Shown piece by piece: positions 1 through 6,430 of a stretch of 10,404 nucleotides of DNA. This DNA is from Bordetella sp. Its GTDB lineage: Bacteria; Pseudomonadota; Gammaproteobacteria; Burkholderiales; Burkholderiaceae_B. A program made the translations under genes and the position numbers. Location of the stretch: NCBI GenBank assembly GCA_027450125.1, contig DAIDKG010000277.1, positions 1-10,404 of the forward strand, given 5' to 3'. Every line of letters starts with the position of its first letter. Position 1 is the stretch's first letter. The notes under the pieces were generated by a model that saw nothing but the letters and a program-made list of their open reading frames with translations, had not been told where the DNA came from and did no database searches.

Positions 1-1233
1 CCCCGCGGCCCGCATGTCCGCCATGGTCGGCTCGCTCGATGGCTGGCCGGCGTGCGTCACCCGGGACATGCGCGCCAGGACCTCCATCACGCGCGCCACC
101 TGGCCTTCGAAGCCCGGCGCCGTCCCCGGGCGCAATTCATACGAGGCGCGCTCGCCGATCAGGGCGCGGCGCGCCTCGTTGTAGGCGTCGGACAGCAGAT
201 GCGTCAGCGGCACATCGACGAAGTCGGGATCGCCGTAATAGACCTCGCGGTCGGCGAAGGCGAGTTTCATGGCTTCGGTCAGCCGGTGCACGAACTGGGC
301 GCTGTTGGGCCCGACGCCCTGCATGTCCATGCCCTTGAGCAGGGCCAGGGTCTGCAGGAACACAGGCCCCTGGCTCCACGCCCCGGCCTTGGCCACGGTG
401 TAGTCGCCGTAGTCGTAGGTCGCCGGCGCCTCGTAGTGCGCCGACCAGCCCGCCATGTCGTCGGCGGTGAGCACGCCGCGGTGCGGCATGCCGCTTTCGT
501 CCATGACCTCGGTGCGCGCAAAGCGGTCGATGGCTTCAGCCACGAAACCGCGGTAAAAGGCCTTGCGCGCCGCCTCGATCTGGCGTTCGCGGTCGCCGCC
601 CGCGCTCTCGGCCTCGCGCAATATGCGCGTCCAGGTCTGCGCCAGCCAGGGATTGCGAAACAGCTTGCGCGCCTGCGGCGCCGAGCCGCCCGGCAGATAG
701 ACTTCGCAGGTCGTGGGCCAATGCTGCGTGAAAAAATCCTGCAGATTCGCAATCGTGGCCGCGATGCGCGGCATGAGCGCATGCCCGTGCTCGGCGTAGT
801 GGATGGCAGGTTCCAGCACATCGCGCAGGCGCAGCGTGCCATGGTCGCGCAGCAGCAGCATCCAGGCGTCGAAGGCTCCGGGAATCACCGCCGGCAGCAG
901 GCCGTTGCCGGGGATCAGGCCCAGGTCCAGCGCGCGATAGGCCTGCAGCGAGGCGCCGGCCGGCGACAGGCCCTGCCCGCACAGGACCTCGGTGCGCCCG
1001 GTGCGGGCCGAATGCAGCAGCACCGGCACCTCGCCGGCCGGCCCCACCAGATGCGGTTCGACCACGTGCAGCACGAAACCGGCCGCCACCGCGGCGTCGA
1101 AGGCATTGCCCCCGCGCTCGAGCATGGCCATGCCCGATGAACTGGCCAGCCAGTGCGTGGACGCGACGACGCCGAAACTGCCCGTGATCTCGGGACGCGT
1201 GGTGAACATGCCCAGGCCCGCGGTGATGTCCAT
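1..1233 (-). CDS. ggt: Gamma-glutamyltransferase family protein (3' end beyond window)
   Basis: Gamma-glutamyltransferases are N-terminal-nucleophile enzymes that hydrolyse or transfer the gamma-glutamyl group of glutathione and related compounds. The first 411 residues are visible and open to the window edge. Family marks seen are GGNAFDAAVAAG (residues 41-52), VVEPH (57-61), a PGAFDAW segment near residue 120, and the EAMKLAFADR helix in the second half. The autoprocessing Thr of the GDT-type motif would lie just beyond the edge and cannot be checked. The ATG at 1231-1233 is chosen because GGGAG lies about 10 bases upstream and it begins 5 bases after the receptor gene's stop. No signal peptide is visible, unlike periplasmic E. 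coli Ggt, so a cytoplasmic location is inferred. The usual glycine-rich stretch after VVEPH reads VGPAGEVP here, pointing to a divergent subfamily whose substrate may not be glutathione. Confidence 0.85.
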   Translation of the reverse strand, partial: MDITAGLGMFTTRPEITGSFGVVASTHWLASSSGMAMLERGGNAFDAAVAAGFVLHVVEPHLVGPAGEVPVLLHSARTGRTEVLCGQGLSPAGASLQAYRALDLGLIPGNGLLPAVIPGAFDAWMLLLRDHGTLRLRDVLEPAIHYAEHGHALMPRIAATIANLQDFFTQHWPTTCEVYLPGGSAPQARKLFRNPWLAQTWTRILREAESAGGDRERQIEAARKAFYRGFVAEAIDRFARTEVMDESGMPHRGVLTADDMAGWSAHYEAPATYDYGDYTVAKAGAWSQGPVFLQTLALLKGMDMQGVGPNSAQFVHRLTEAMKLAFADREVYYGDPDFVDVPLTHLLSDAYNEARRALIGERASYELRPGTAPGFEGQVARVMEVLARMSRVTHAGQPSSEPTMADMRAAG

Positions 1234-1238
1234 GGCCG

Positions 1239-2750
1239 TCAGCTCCCGGAGACGGTCACGCCCTTCAGGCGGATAAGGCCGTCGGGATAAGGAACGAAGC
1301 CATGCACTTTTTTCTGCACGCCGAAGATCCAGGGCAGGTAGTAAAGGTAGATCTCGGGTCGATCCACCCGCATTTTCTCCAGCGCCTTGGCGTACAGCGC
1401 CTTGCGCTGCGCGACATCGGCCGTGAGCTCGGCGTCGGCCAGCCATCGGTCCACCTGGGGATCGCAGTACTTGCCGTCGTTCAGGCTGCCCTTGCAGCGG
1501 ATGTAGGGATCGATATTGCCGCCCGGATCGACGCGGCCCGACCAGCCCGTCTGCCCGACCTCGAAATCGCCCTTGGCCAGCGCCGCCTGCAGCGCCGCGA
1601 ACTCCATGGGACGCAGCGTGATGTCGAAACCGGCCTGGGCGCCCATGGCCTGAATCATTTCCATGGTCTGTTGCATGGTGGTGTTGTTGCCGTAGCTGAG
1701 CTGGAACTTCACGCGCTTGTAGCCGGCCTGCTTGAGCAGCTCGCGAGCCTTCTGCACATTGCTGCCCTTGTGATCCATGCTCTTGTCGTAGGCAAAGCTG
1801 GCCGGTGGGAAAGGCTGGTGCGCGGGCTGGAACATGCCGCCGCCCACCACCTGATCGATGGCATCGCGGTCGATGGACAGTTCCAGCGCCTGGCGCACGC
1901 GCGGGTCCTTGGCCAGGGGATTGTCGGCGCGCTTGCCGTTGCCCATGTTGATGGAAATGGCCTGAAAGCCCAGACCGGTGACCGAGACCAGCGACAGGTT
2001 GGGGTCGCTCTTGATGGCCGGGATATCGCTGGGCGCGATGCGCTCGGCGATGTCGAGTCCGCCCGAGCGCAGATTGTTCAGGCGCACGGTGGAATCGGGC
2101 ATGGGCATGAATACCACCCGGTCGAAGTGATAGTCGGCCGCGTCCCAGTACCTGGGAAACTTCTCCAGCACGATGCGGTCGTTCTGCACTCGTTCCTTGA
2201 ACTGGTAGGGCCCCGAGCAAACCGGCCTGGCGCCGGGATCCTTGTCGAAGCTGGCCGGCGACATCATCATGCCTGCGCGGTCGGACAGCTGAGAGAGCAG
2301 GCCGGCATCGGGATGCTTCAGATGCAGCACCACCGTCTGCGGATCCGGCGCGTCGACGCTGGCGACGCTGGAGAGCTCGCTCCTGCGGTTGCTGTCGGGC
2401 AGCGTCATGGCGCGATCGAGATTGGCCTTGACCGACGCGGCATCGATCGGCGTGCCGTCCTGGTAGACCGCACCCTGGCGCAACTTGAATGTCAGCGTCT
2501 TGCCGTCGGCGCTGGTCTGCCAGGACAGGGCCAGCTGCGGCACGAATTTCAGGTCGGGCGTGATGTCGATCAGTTTGTCGCACAGGGAGGCGAACACGAT
2601 GCGTCCGACGAAGGTGCGCGACCGGACAGGGTCGAGCTGGTCGGGGTCATCCTGCAAGCCGATGCGCAGGGTGGTTTCGGCGATGGCTGCGCTGCTGCCC
2701 AGCAGGCCCACGATCACACCGGCGCAAGCCAGCGCGGTACGTATGTTCAT
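1239..2750 (-). CDS. Peptide-type ABC transporter substrate-binding protein (SBP_bac_5/DppA-GsiB family)
   Basis: This periplasmic receptor would deliver a peptide-like ligand to an ABC permease. The protein is 503 residues, normal for the family. It has a Sec signal peptide (N-terminal Arg, hydrophobic core, AIA at 22-24, probable cleavage before E25). The mature start TLRIGLQ, the VCSGPYQF segment followed by VLEKFPRYWD, and the C-terminal YCDPQVDRWLADA are typical of DppA/OppA/GsiB proteins. The ATG at 2748-2750 is preceded by a strong AGAGGAAA ribosome site about 5 bases away; longer in-frame starts lack this and would bury the signal peptide. The mature protein has four Cys, which could form disulfides. 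The downstream gamma-glutamyltransferase suggests glutathione, a gamma-glutamyl compound or a dipeptide as ligand. That is inference, because this family also binds nickel, haem and opines. No permease or ATPase gene is next to it in the window. Confidence 0.9.
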   Translation of the reverse strand: MNIRTALACAGVIVGLLGSSAAIAETTLRIGLQDDPDQLDPVRSRTFVGRIVFASLCDKLIDITPDLKFVPQLALSWQTSADGKTLTFKLRQGAVYQDGTPIDAASVKANLDRAMTLPDSNRRSELSSVASVDAPDPQTVVLHLKHPDAGLLSQLSDRAGMMMSPASFDKDPGARPVCSGPYQFKERVQNDRIVLEKFPRYWDAADYHFDRVVFMPMPDSTVRLNNLRSGGLDIAERIAPSDIPAIKSDPNLSLVSVTGLGFQAISINMGNGKRADNPLAKDPRVRQALELSIDRDAIDQVVGGGMFQPAHQPFPPASFAYDKSMDHKGSNVQKARELLKQAGYKRVKFQLSYGNNTTMQQTMEMIQAMGAQAGFDITLRPMEFAALQAALAKGDFEVGQTGWSGRVDPGGNIDPYIRCKGSLNDGKYCDPQVDRWLADAELTADVAQRKALYAKALEKMRVDRPEIYLYYLPWIFGVQKKVHGFVPYPDGLIRLKGVTVSGS

Positions 2751-2825
2751 GGCGTTTCCTCTCTTGATGAAAGATACGGGCCAGCGCGAGCCGCGGGCCC
2801 ACCACCCGGCCATGCTATCACCCCG

Positions 2826-2840
2826 CGCCGGCGGCCGGCG
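2826..2840 (-). other. GC hairpin after the LysR gene
   Basis: A perfect 6-bp inverted repeat, CGCCGG-CGG-CCGGCG, lies 28 bases beyond the LysR stop in the 118-base spacer before the peptide receptor gene. No T run follows on the minus strand, so it is not a standard intrinsic terminator. It may pause or partly attenuate transcription. Such GC repeats also occur by chance in GC-rich genomes. I saw no convincing sigma-70 promoter in this spacer. Confidence 0.25.
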
Positions 2841-2868
2841 ATCCGCGACCACCGCTGCGGCAGCCCGC

Positions 2869-3786
2869 TCAGGCGCCCGCGGCGACGACCGCGCGTATGC
2901 AGTCCATCGCCACCTGCACCGCCTGCGGCCGGAAGCTTTCGCGCCGCCAGTACAGCGCCACGGCGCCGAATCCCGACAGGCGGATCGGCAGCACGCGCAG
3001 GGTGTTCATCAGCGCCAGCCGCAAGGCCGCGCGATGCGAGGCCACGCCGATCATGTCGCTGTTGTTGAGCAGGGTGAGATTGCTCGTCACCGAGTTCGTC
3101 TCGACCGCGTCGCGCGGGATCGCCTGGCCGGCATCGGCCAGCGCCTTCTCCAGCGCCGTGCGCACCGGCGTGCCCTGCGGCCAGACTATCCAGCGGTGGC
3201 CACGCAGGTCGTCCCAGTCCAGCGTCTTGCGCGACAGCAGGGGATGCCCCGGCCGCACCACCATGTGGATGGGGTCGCGATACAGCGGCTCGGTCTCGAT
3301 GCCAGGATCCATGCCGTCCGGCATCGCCCGGCCCATGACCAGGTCCAGATCGCCCTGCGCCAGCTGTTCGAGCAGCCGGTCCGTCGTGCCCTCGACCAGG
3401 CCCACGTGAGCTTGCGGCATGAGCTCGAACAGGCGCAGCATGGCCAGGGGCGCCGTATCGGACGCCGCAGCGCCCGACGCGCCGATCACCACCCGGCCGG
3501 CGCTGCCCTCGCGCAAGGCCGCCATGTCGCCGCTGGCGCGCTCGAGCTGGGCATCCAGGCGGCGGGCGTGCTCGATCAGGACTTCGCCGTACTGCGTGGG
3601 GATCAGGCCGCGGGCGTGGCGCTCGAACAGCGGCAGTCCGATGTCCTGCTCCAGGTCCTTGAGCCACTTGGACAGTCCGGGCTGCGTGGTGTTGAGCATG
3701 GCCGCCGAATGGCTGATGTTGCGGGTCTGCGCCAGGCTGAGCAGCATCCTGACGTTGCGCAGGCGCAGGCGGTGAGTCCAGTCCAT
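2869..3786 (-). CDS. LysR-type transcriptional regulator
   Basis: The protein is 305 residues, the standard LysR-type length. The N-terminal winged helix-turn-helix is clear: LRLRNVRMLLSLAQTRN (7-23), a recognition region containing SAAMLNTTQPGLSKWLKDLE (27-46), then LFERHARGLIPTQYG (53-67). A linker helix around 68-90 leads into the effector-binding domain (about 92-295), including VVIGASG and the LVMGRAMPDG region. The ATG at 3784-3786 has CGGAGA about 5 bases upstream. The gene diverges from the fumarylpyruvate hydrolase gene across about 100 bases that hold a perfect dyad and a promoter candidate, the usual LysR target layout, so control of the aromatic operon is the leading inference. 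It also reads toward the peptide receptor and gamma-glutamyltransferase genes, so it may be co-transcribed with them or control them. The effector is unknown; gentisate-pathway intermediates are reasonable guesses. Confidence 0.93.
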   Translation of the reverse strand: MDWTHRLRLRNVRMLLSLAQTRNISHSAAMLNTTQPGLSKWLKDLEQDIGLPLFERHARGLIPTQYGEVLIEHARRLDAQLERASGDMAALREGSAGRVVIGASGAAASDTAPLAMLRLFELMPQAHVGLVEGTTDRLLEQLAQGDLDLVMGRAMPDGMDPGIETEPLYRDPIHMVVRPGHPLLSRKTLDWDDLRGHRWIVWPQGTPVRTALEKALADAGQAIPRDAVETNSVTSNLTLLNNSDMIGVASHRAALRLALMNTLRVLPIRLSGFGAVALYWRRESFRPQAVQVAMDCIRAVVAAGA

Positions 3787-3814
3787 GGCGTCTCCGATGT
3801 ATATGTTTTATGGC

Positions 3815-3843
3815 ATGAATTAGAAGATTAATTCATTTTGAAT
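3815..3843. promoter_or_regulatory. Inverted-repeat operator candidate for the divergent LysR regulator
   Basis: Bases 3815-3836 form a perfect dyad with 8-bp arms ATGAATTA and TAATTCAT around a 6-base spacer. The right arm overlaps a second dyad, ATTCA-TTT-TGAAT (3831-3843), so three TGAAT-type half-sites occur within 29 bases. The stretch is strikingly AT-rich for this genome and lies between divergent genes, directly abutting the -35 candidate of the hydrolase gene. That placement suits LysR-type activation and autoregulation. The spacing is not the textbook symmetric T-N11-A box, so the exact operator is uncertain. Confidence 0.55.
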
Positions 3844-3865
3844 CGTATACCTGACTGGCAATAAT
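3838..3865 (+). promoter_or_regulatory. Candidate sigma-70 promoter of the aromatic operon
   Basis: TTGAAT (3838-3843) and AATAAT (3860-3865) are separated by 16 bases and match the -35 and -10 consensus at 4/6 and 5/6 positions. Transcription would begin near 3872, leaving a short leader with AAGGAGA at 3877-3883 before the ATG at 3888. The imperfect -35 next to the dyad fits an activator-dependent promoter. This is prediction from sequence only. Confidence 0.45.
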
Positions 3866-3887
3866 GGCCCCAATACAAGGAGACACG

Positions 3888-4589
3888 ATGTCCTACGTTT
3901 TCGCCCCCCAGGCTCCCGTCGGCGTGCCCGTCGCCGGCAGCAATGACCTCTTCCCCGTGCGCCGCGTCTATTGCGTGGGCCGCAACTACGCCGCCCATGC
4001 CCGCGAAATGGGCTTCGACCCCGACCGCGAGCCGCCCTTTTTCTTCTGCAAGCCGGCCGACGCCGTCGTGCCCGTGGCCCACGGCGCAACGCTGGAGCTG
4101 CCCTATCCCAGCGAAACCAGCAATTACCACTACGAGATCGAACTGGTGGCGGCCATCGGCAAGGCCGGCGCCGACATCGCCATCGAGCAGGCCCTGGACC
4201 ACGTCTGGGGCTATGCCGTGGGCCTGGACATGACGCGCCGCGACCTGCAGATGAAGATGCGCGAGGCGGGCCGTCCCTGGGAGCTGGGCAAGGCTTTCGA
4301 CCTGAGCGCGCCCATTGCTCCGTTGTATCCTGCGGCTCAAGCCGGCGACATCCACAAGGCCAGCATCTGGCTGAAGGTCAACGGCGAAACCAGGCAGTCC
4401 AGCGAAATCCCCAAGCTGATCTGGTCGGTGGCCGAGACCGTGTCGTACCTGTCGAGGTTCTTCCGTCTCGAGCCGGGCGACCTGATCTACACGGGCACCC
4501 CGGAAGGCGTGGGTCCCGTCGTGGCCGGCGATCTGATGGAAGGCGGCGTGGACGGACTGGGCACCCTCAACGTTCGAGTGACCAAATAA
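3888..4589 (+). CDS. Fumarylacetoacetate hydrolase family protein, probable fumarylpyruvate hydrolase (NagK type)
   Basis: This enzyme most likely hydrolyses fumarylpyruvate to fumarate and pyruvate, the last step of the glutathione-dependent gentisate pathway, in the cytoplasm. The protein is 233 residues, the length of bacterial fumarylpyruvate hydrolases and far shorter than the roughly 420-residue fumarylacetoacetase of tyrosine breakdown. Family features are YCVGRNYAAHAREMG (28-42), the metal-binding acidic residues E83 and E85 in YEIEL and D114 in GLDMT, the KAFDLSAPI segment with K135, and TGTPEGVGP (202-210). The ATG at 3888 is chosen over the in-frame ATG at 3864 because AAGGAGA sits 4 bases upstream and the earlier one overlaps the -10 candidate. 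Its stop overlaps the next start by one base, implying coupled translation with the isomerase. Related enzymes act on other acylpyruvates, so the substrate rests on context. Confidence 0.88.
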   Translation: MSYVFAPQAPVGVPVAGSNDLFPVRRVYCVGRNYAAHAREMGFDPDREPPFFFCKPADAVVPVAHGATLELPYPSETSNYHYEIELVAAIGKAGADIAIEQALDHVWGYAVGLDMTRRDLQMKMREAGRPWELGKAFDLSAPIAPLYPAAQAGDIHKASIWLKVNGETRQSSEIPKLIWSVAETVSYLSRFFRLEPGDLIYTGTPEGVGPVVAGDLMEGGVDGLGTLNVRVTK

Positions 4590-5230
4590 TGCAGATCTAC
4601 AGCTTCTTCAACAGCTCCACGTCGTACCGCGTGCGCATCGCCCTGGGACTGAAGGGCCTGCCCTACGACTACGAGGCCGTGGACATCCGCGCCAAGCAGC
4701 ATCGCGAGCCCGGCTATGTCGCGCTCAACCCCAACGCCAATGTGCCGCTGCTGCGCGACGACGGTTTCGACCTGGGCCAGTCGCTGGCCATCATCGACTA
4801 CCTGGACGCCACGCACCCCGAACCGCGCCTGATTCCGGCCGACGCCAGGCTGCGCGCGCGCGTGCTGGAAGTGAGCTACGCCGTCGCCTGCGACATCCAC
4901 CCGGTGAACAATCTGCGCATCCTGAAGTACCTGGTCAAAGAACTGGGCGTGAGCCCCGAACAAAAGGACGCGTGGTACGCGCACTGGATCCAGGAGGGCC
5001 TGACCGCCGTCGAGGCGCTGCTGGTGCGGCACGGCGGCACGGGCGCCTATTGCTTCGGCGACCAGCCCACCCTGGCCGACTGCTGCCTGGTGCCGCAGAT
5101 GTTCAACGCGCTGCGCAACAAGTGCGACATGTCGTCCTTTCCACGCGCCATGCAGATTTACGAACACTGCCTGCAGCAGCCGGCGTTCAAGCAAGCCGCG
5201 CCCGGCGCCCAGCCCGATTTTCAGGCATGA
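4589..5230 (+). CDS. maiA: Zeta-class GST: maleylpyruvate/maleylacetoacetate isomerase
   Basis: This glutathione-dependent cis-trans isomerase probably converts maleylpyruvate to fumarylpyruvate for the preceding hydrolase. The protein is 213 residues, normal for the family. Its thioredoxin-fold N-terminal half carries SSTSYRVR (9-16), the cis-Pro motif V52-P53 in NPNANVPLL, and the glutathione-binding Q64-S65. The helical half carries CDIHPVNNLRILKYL (101-115) and FGDQPTLADCCLVPQ (156-170). From memory, the isomerase NagL of Ralstonia U2 has R8, R110 and R176 lining its active site; here R110 and R176 are kept but position 8 is Asn. The start overlaps the hydrolase stop (TAATG) with only a weak ribosome site, so translation is probably coupled. 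The partner is a short hydrolase and a 3-hydroxybenzoate 6-hydroxylase lies downstream, so maleylpyruvate is favoured over maleylacetoacetate, though the family name covers both. Confidence 0.92.
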   Translation: MQIYSFFNSSTSYRVRIALGLKGLPYDYEAVDIRAKQHREPGYVALNPNANVPLLRDDGFDLGQSLAIIDYLDATHPEPRLIPADARLRARVLEVSYAVACDIHPVNNLRILKYLVKELGVSPEQKDAWYAHWIQEGLTAVEALLVRHGGTGAYCFGDQPTLADCCLVPQMFNALRNKCDMSSFPRAMQIYEHCLQQPAFKQAAPGAQPDFQA

Positions 5231-5233
5231 GCG

Positions 5234-5246
5234 CGCCGGCCCGGCG
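5234..5246 (+). other. Small GC hairpin just after the isomerase gene
   Basis: A perfect CGCCG-GCC-CGGCG inverted repeat begins 4 bases after the isomerase stop. There is no T tract, so it is not a standard terminator. It could stabilise the upstream mRNA end or be chance in GC-rich DNA. The remaining 118 bases before the Bug gene hold no ORF that I can support. Confidence 0.2.
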
Positions 5247-5324
5247 ACACGAACCGCCCGGACATTGCGGAAGATGTCGCTGCGACCGGCTGTAGCGCCC
5301 CGGCAGCCTTCATAGCCAACGGAC

Positions 5325-5344
5325 ATGCGCATTTCGACAAAATG
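5325..5344. promoter_or_regulatory. Short overlapping dyads upstream of the Bug gene
   Basis: The palindrome ATGCGCAT (5325-5332) overlaps a second dyad, CATTT-N5-AAATG (5330-5344), just before the ribosome site of the Bug gene (GGAGA at 5354-5358). The stretch is more AT-rich than its surroundings, and the 134-base spacer is the longest gap in the plus-strand block, so an internal regulatory site is possible. I found no convincing -35/-10 pair, and such short dyads can arise by chance. Confidence 0.22.
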
Positions 5345-5364
5345 AAAAACATTGGAGACTCGGC

Positions 5365-6381
5365 ATGAAACAGATCGGCATTTCTGGATTATTGCGGCGC
5401 AAGTTCCTGGCGGCGGGCGTGGCCACGCTGGCGCTGGTTGCCGGCGCGGCGGGAACGGCACCCGCGGCCCGCGCAGCCGCCTGGCCCAGCCAGCCCCTGC
5501 GGCTCATCGTGCCTTTCGGCGCGGGCTCCAGCCCCGATCAGATGTCGCGCGTCATCGGCCAAGAACTGGGCAAGATCCTGGGCCAGGACGTGATCGTCGT
5601 GAACCGCCCGGGCGCCGGCGGCAACCTGGGCACCTTCGACATCGCCAACGCCAGGCCGGACGGCTACACCTTCGGCATCTCGATCACCGGCCCCCTGGTG
5701 AACAACACGCTGATCTACAAAAAGCTGCCCTACAACCCTGCCACCGACCTGGCGCCGCTGACGCTGGCCGTGCAGCAGCCCAACGTGCTGGTCGTGCCGG
5801 CCGCCTCGGGCATCACCAGCATGCAGGGCCTGCTGGACGCGCTCAGGAAAAATCCCGGCAAATACAACTTCCCCTCGCCGGGCGTGGGCACCATCTCGCA
5901 GCTGGCCGTCGAACTGATGCTGCAGCACACGCATACCCGGGCCACGCACATCGCCTACTCGTCTTCGCCCGACGCGCTGACCTCGCTGCTGGCCGGCAAC
6001 ACCCAGTTCGCCGCCCTGCCCCTGAGCGCGGTCATGGCCCTGGTCAAGAGCGGCAAGCTGCGGGCGCTGGCGGTCACCTTTCCCAAGCGCTCGCCCTTGT
6101 TGCCCGATGTGCCCACGCTGAGCGAATCCGGCGTTCCCGGCGTCCAGGGCTCGGCCTGGGCCGGCTTCGTGATCTCGTCCAAGGTGCCGGCCGCGATCCG
6201 CAAGAAGCTGTCCGACGCGCTGATCCAGGCCATCCACGACCCGGCGGTCAGCCAGAAGCTGACCGTGATGTACATGGACCCGGTCGGCAGCACGCCGGCG
6301 CAGTTCCGCGACTACATGCATCAGGAGCTCAACCGCTGGGGCCCCCTCATCAGGAAGCTGGGGCTCGCCGGCTCGCATTGA
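5365..6381 (+). CDS. Bug-family tripartite tricarboxylate transporter substrate-binding protein
   Basis: Bug (TctC-type) receptors are periplasmic proteins that bind small carboxylates and, where partners exist, feed TctA/TctB membrane subunits. The protein is 338 residues, typical in size. It starts with a signal peptide containing RRKFL (11-15), a hydrophobic core and an Ala-rich cleavage region near residues 35-38; the twin arginine hints at Tat export. Family features are the mature start WPSQPLRLIVPFGAGSSPDQ, the VVNRPGAGGNLGT loop, a PSPGVGTISQLAVELM segment matching the usual glycine-rich ligand loop, and the AYSSSPDALTSLLAGN region. The ATG at 5365 has GGAGA 6 bases upstream. No TctA or TctB gene is visible, which is common for Bug genes. 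Its position between ring-catabolism genes suggests an aromatic or related carboxylate ligand, which is inference. Confidence 0.93.
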   Translation: MKQIGISGLLRRKFLAAGVATLALVAGAAGTAPAARAAAWPSQPLRLIVPFGAGSSPDQMSRVIGQELGKILGQDVIVVNRPGAGGNLGTFDIANARPDGYTFGISITGPLVNNTLIYKKLPYNPATDLAPLTLAVQQPNVLVVPAASGITSMQGLLDALRKNPGKYNFPSPGVGTISQLAVELMLQHTHTRATHIAYSSSPDALTSLLAGNTQFAALPLSAVMALVKSGKLRALAVTFPKRSPLLPDVPTLSESGVPGVQGSAWAGFVISSKVPAAIRKKLSDALIQAIHDPAVSQKLTVMYMDPVGSTPAQFRDYMHQELNRWGPLIRKLGLAGSH

Positions 6382-6430
6382 CCGATCAGGCGCTGCAAAA
6401 AACAAGAACAGCGCCAGCCAGGAGGAAGAC

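Noticed and set aside
52..1140. Long plus-strand open frame opposite the gamma-glutamyltransferase gene
   Set aside because: It is low-complexity in Arg, Ala, Gly and His, has no recognisable domain, and is a typical antisense shadow in GC-rich DNA; the minus-strand frame has clear family motifs.
2826..2840. Rho-independent terminator for the LysR gene
   Set aside because: The hairpin is perfect but is not followed by a T run on the minus strand, so it is listed only as a hairpin with low confidence.
1302..3068. 588-codon plus-strand open frame across the peptide receptor and LysR 3' end
   Set aside because: It runs antisense to two well-supported genes and spans their spacer; its composition is that of a shadow frame.
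3864..3887. Earlier ATG for the hydrolase gene
   Set aside because: It overlaps the -10 candidate, has no ribosome site, and would add residues encoded by the real ribosome site AAGGAGA.
3888..5230. Tyrosine/homogentisate pathway (fumarylacetoacetase plus maleylacetoacetate isomerase)
   Set aside because: The hydrolase is only 233 residues rather than about 420, no homogentisate dioxygenase is present, and a 3-hydroxybenzoate 6-hydroxylase-type gene lies downstream; the gentisate route fits better.
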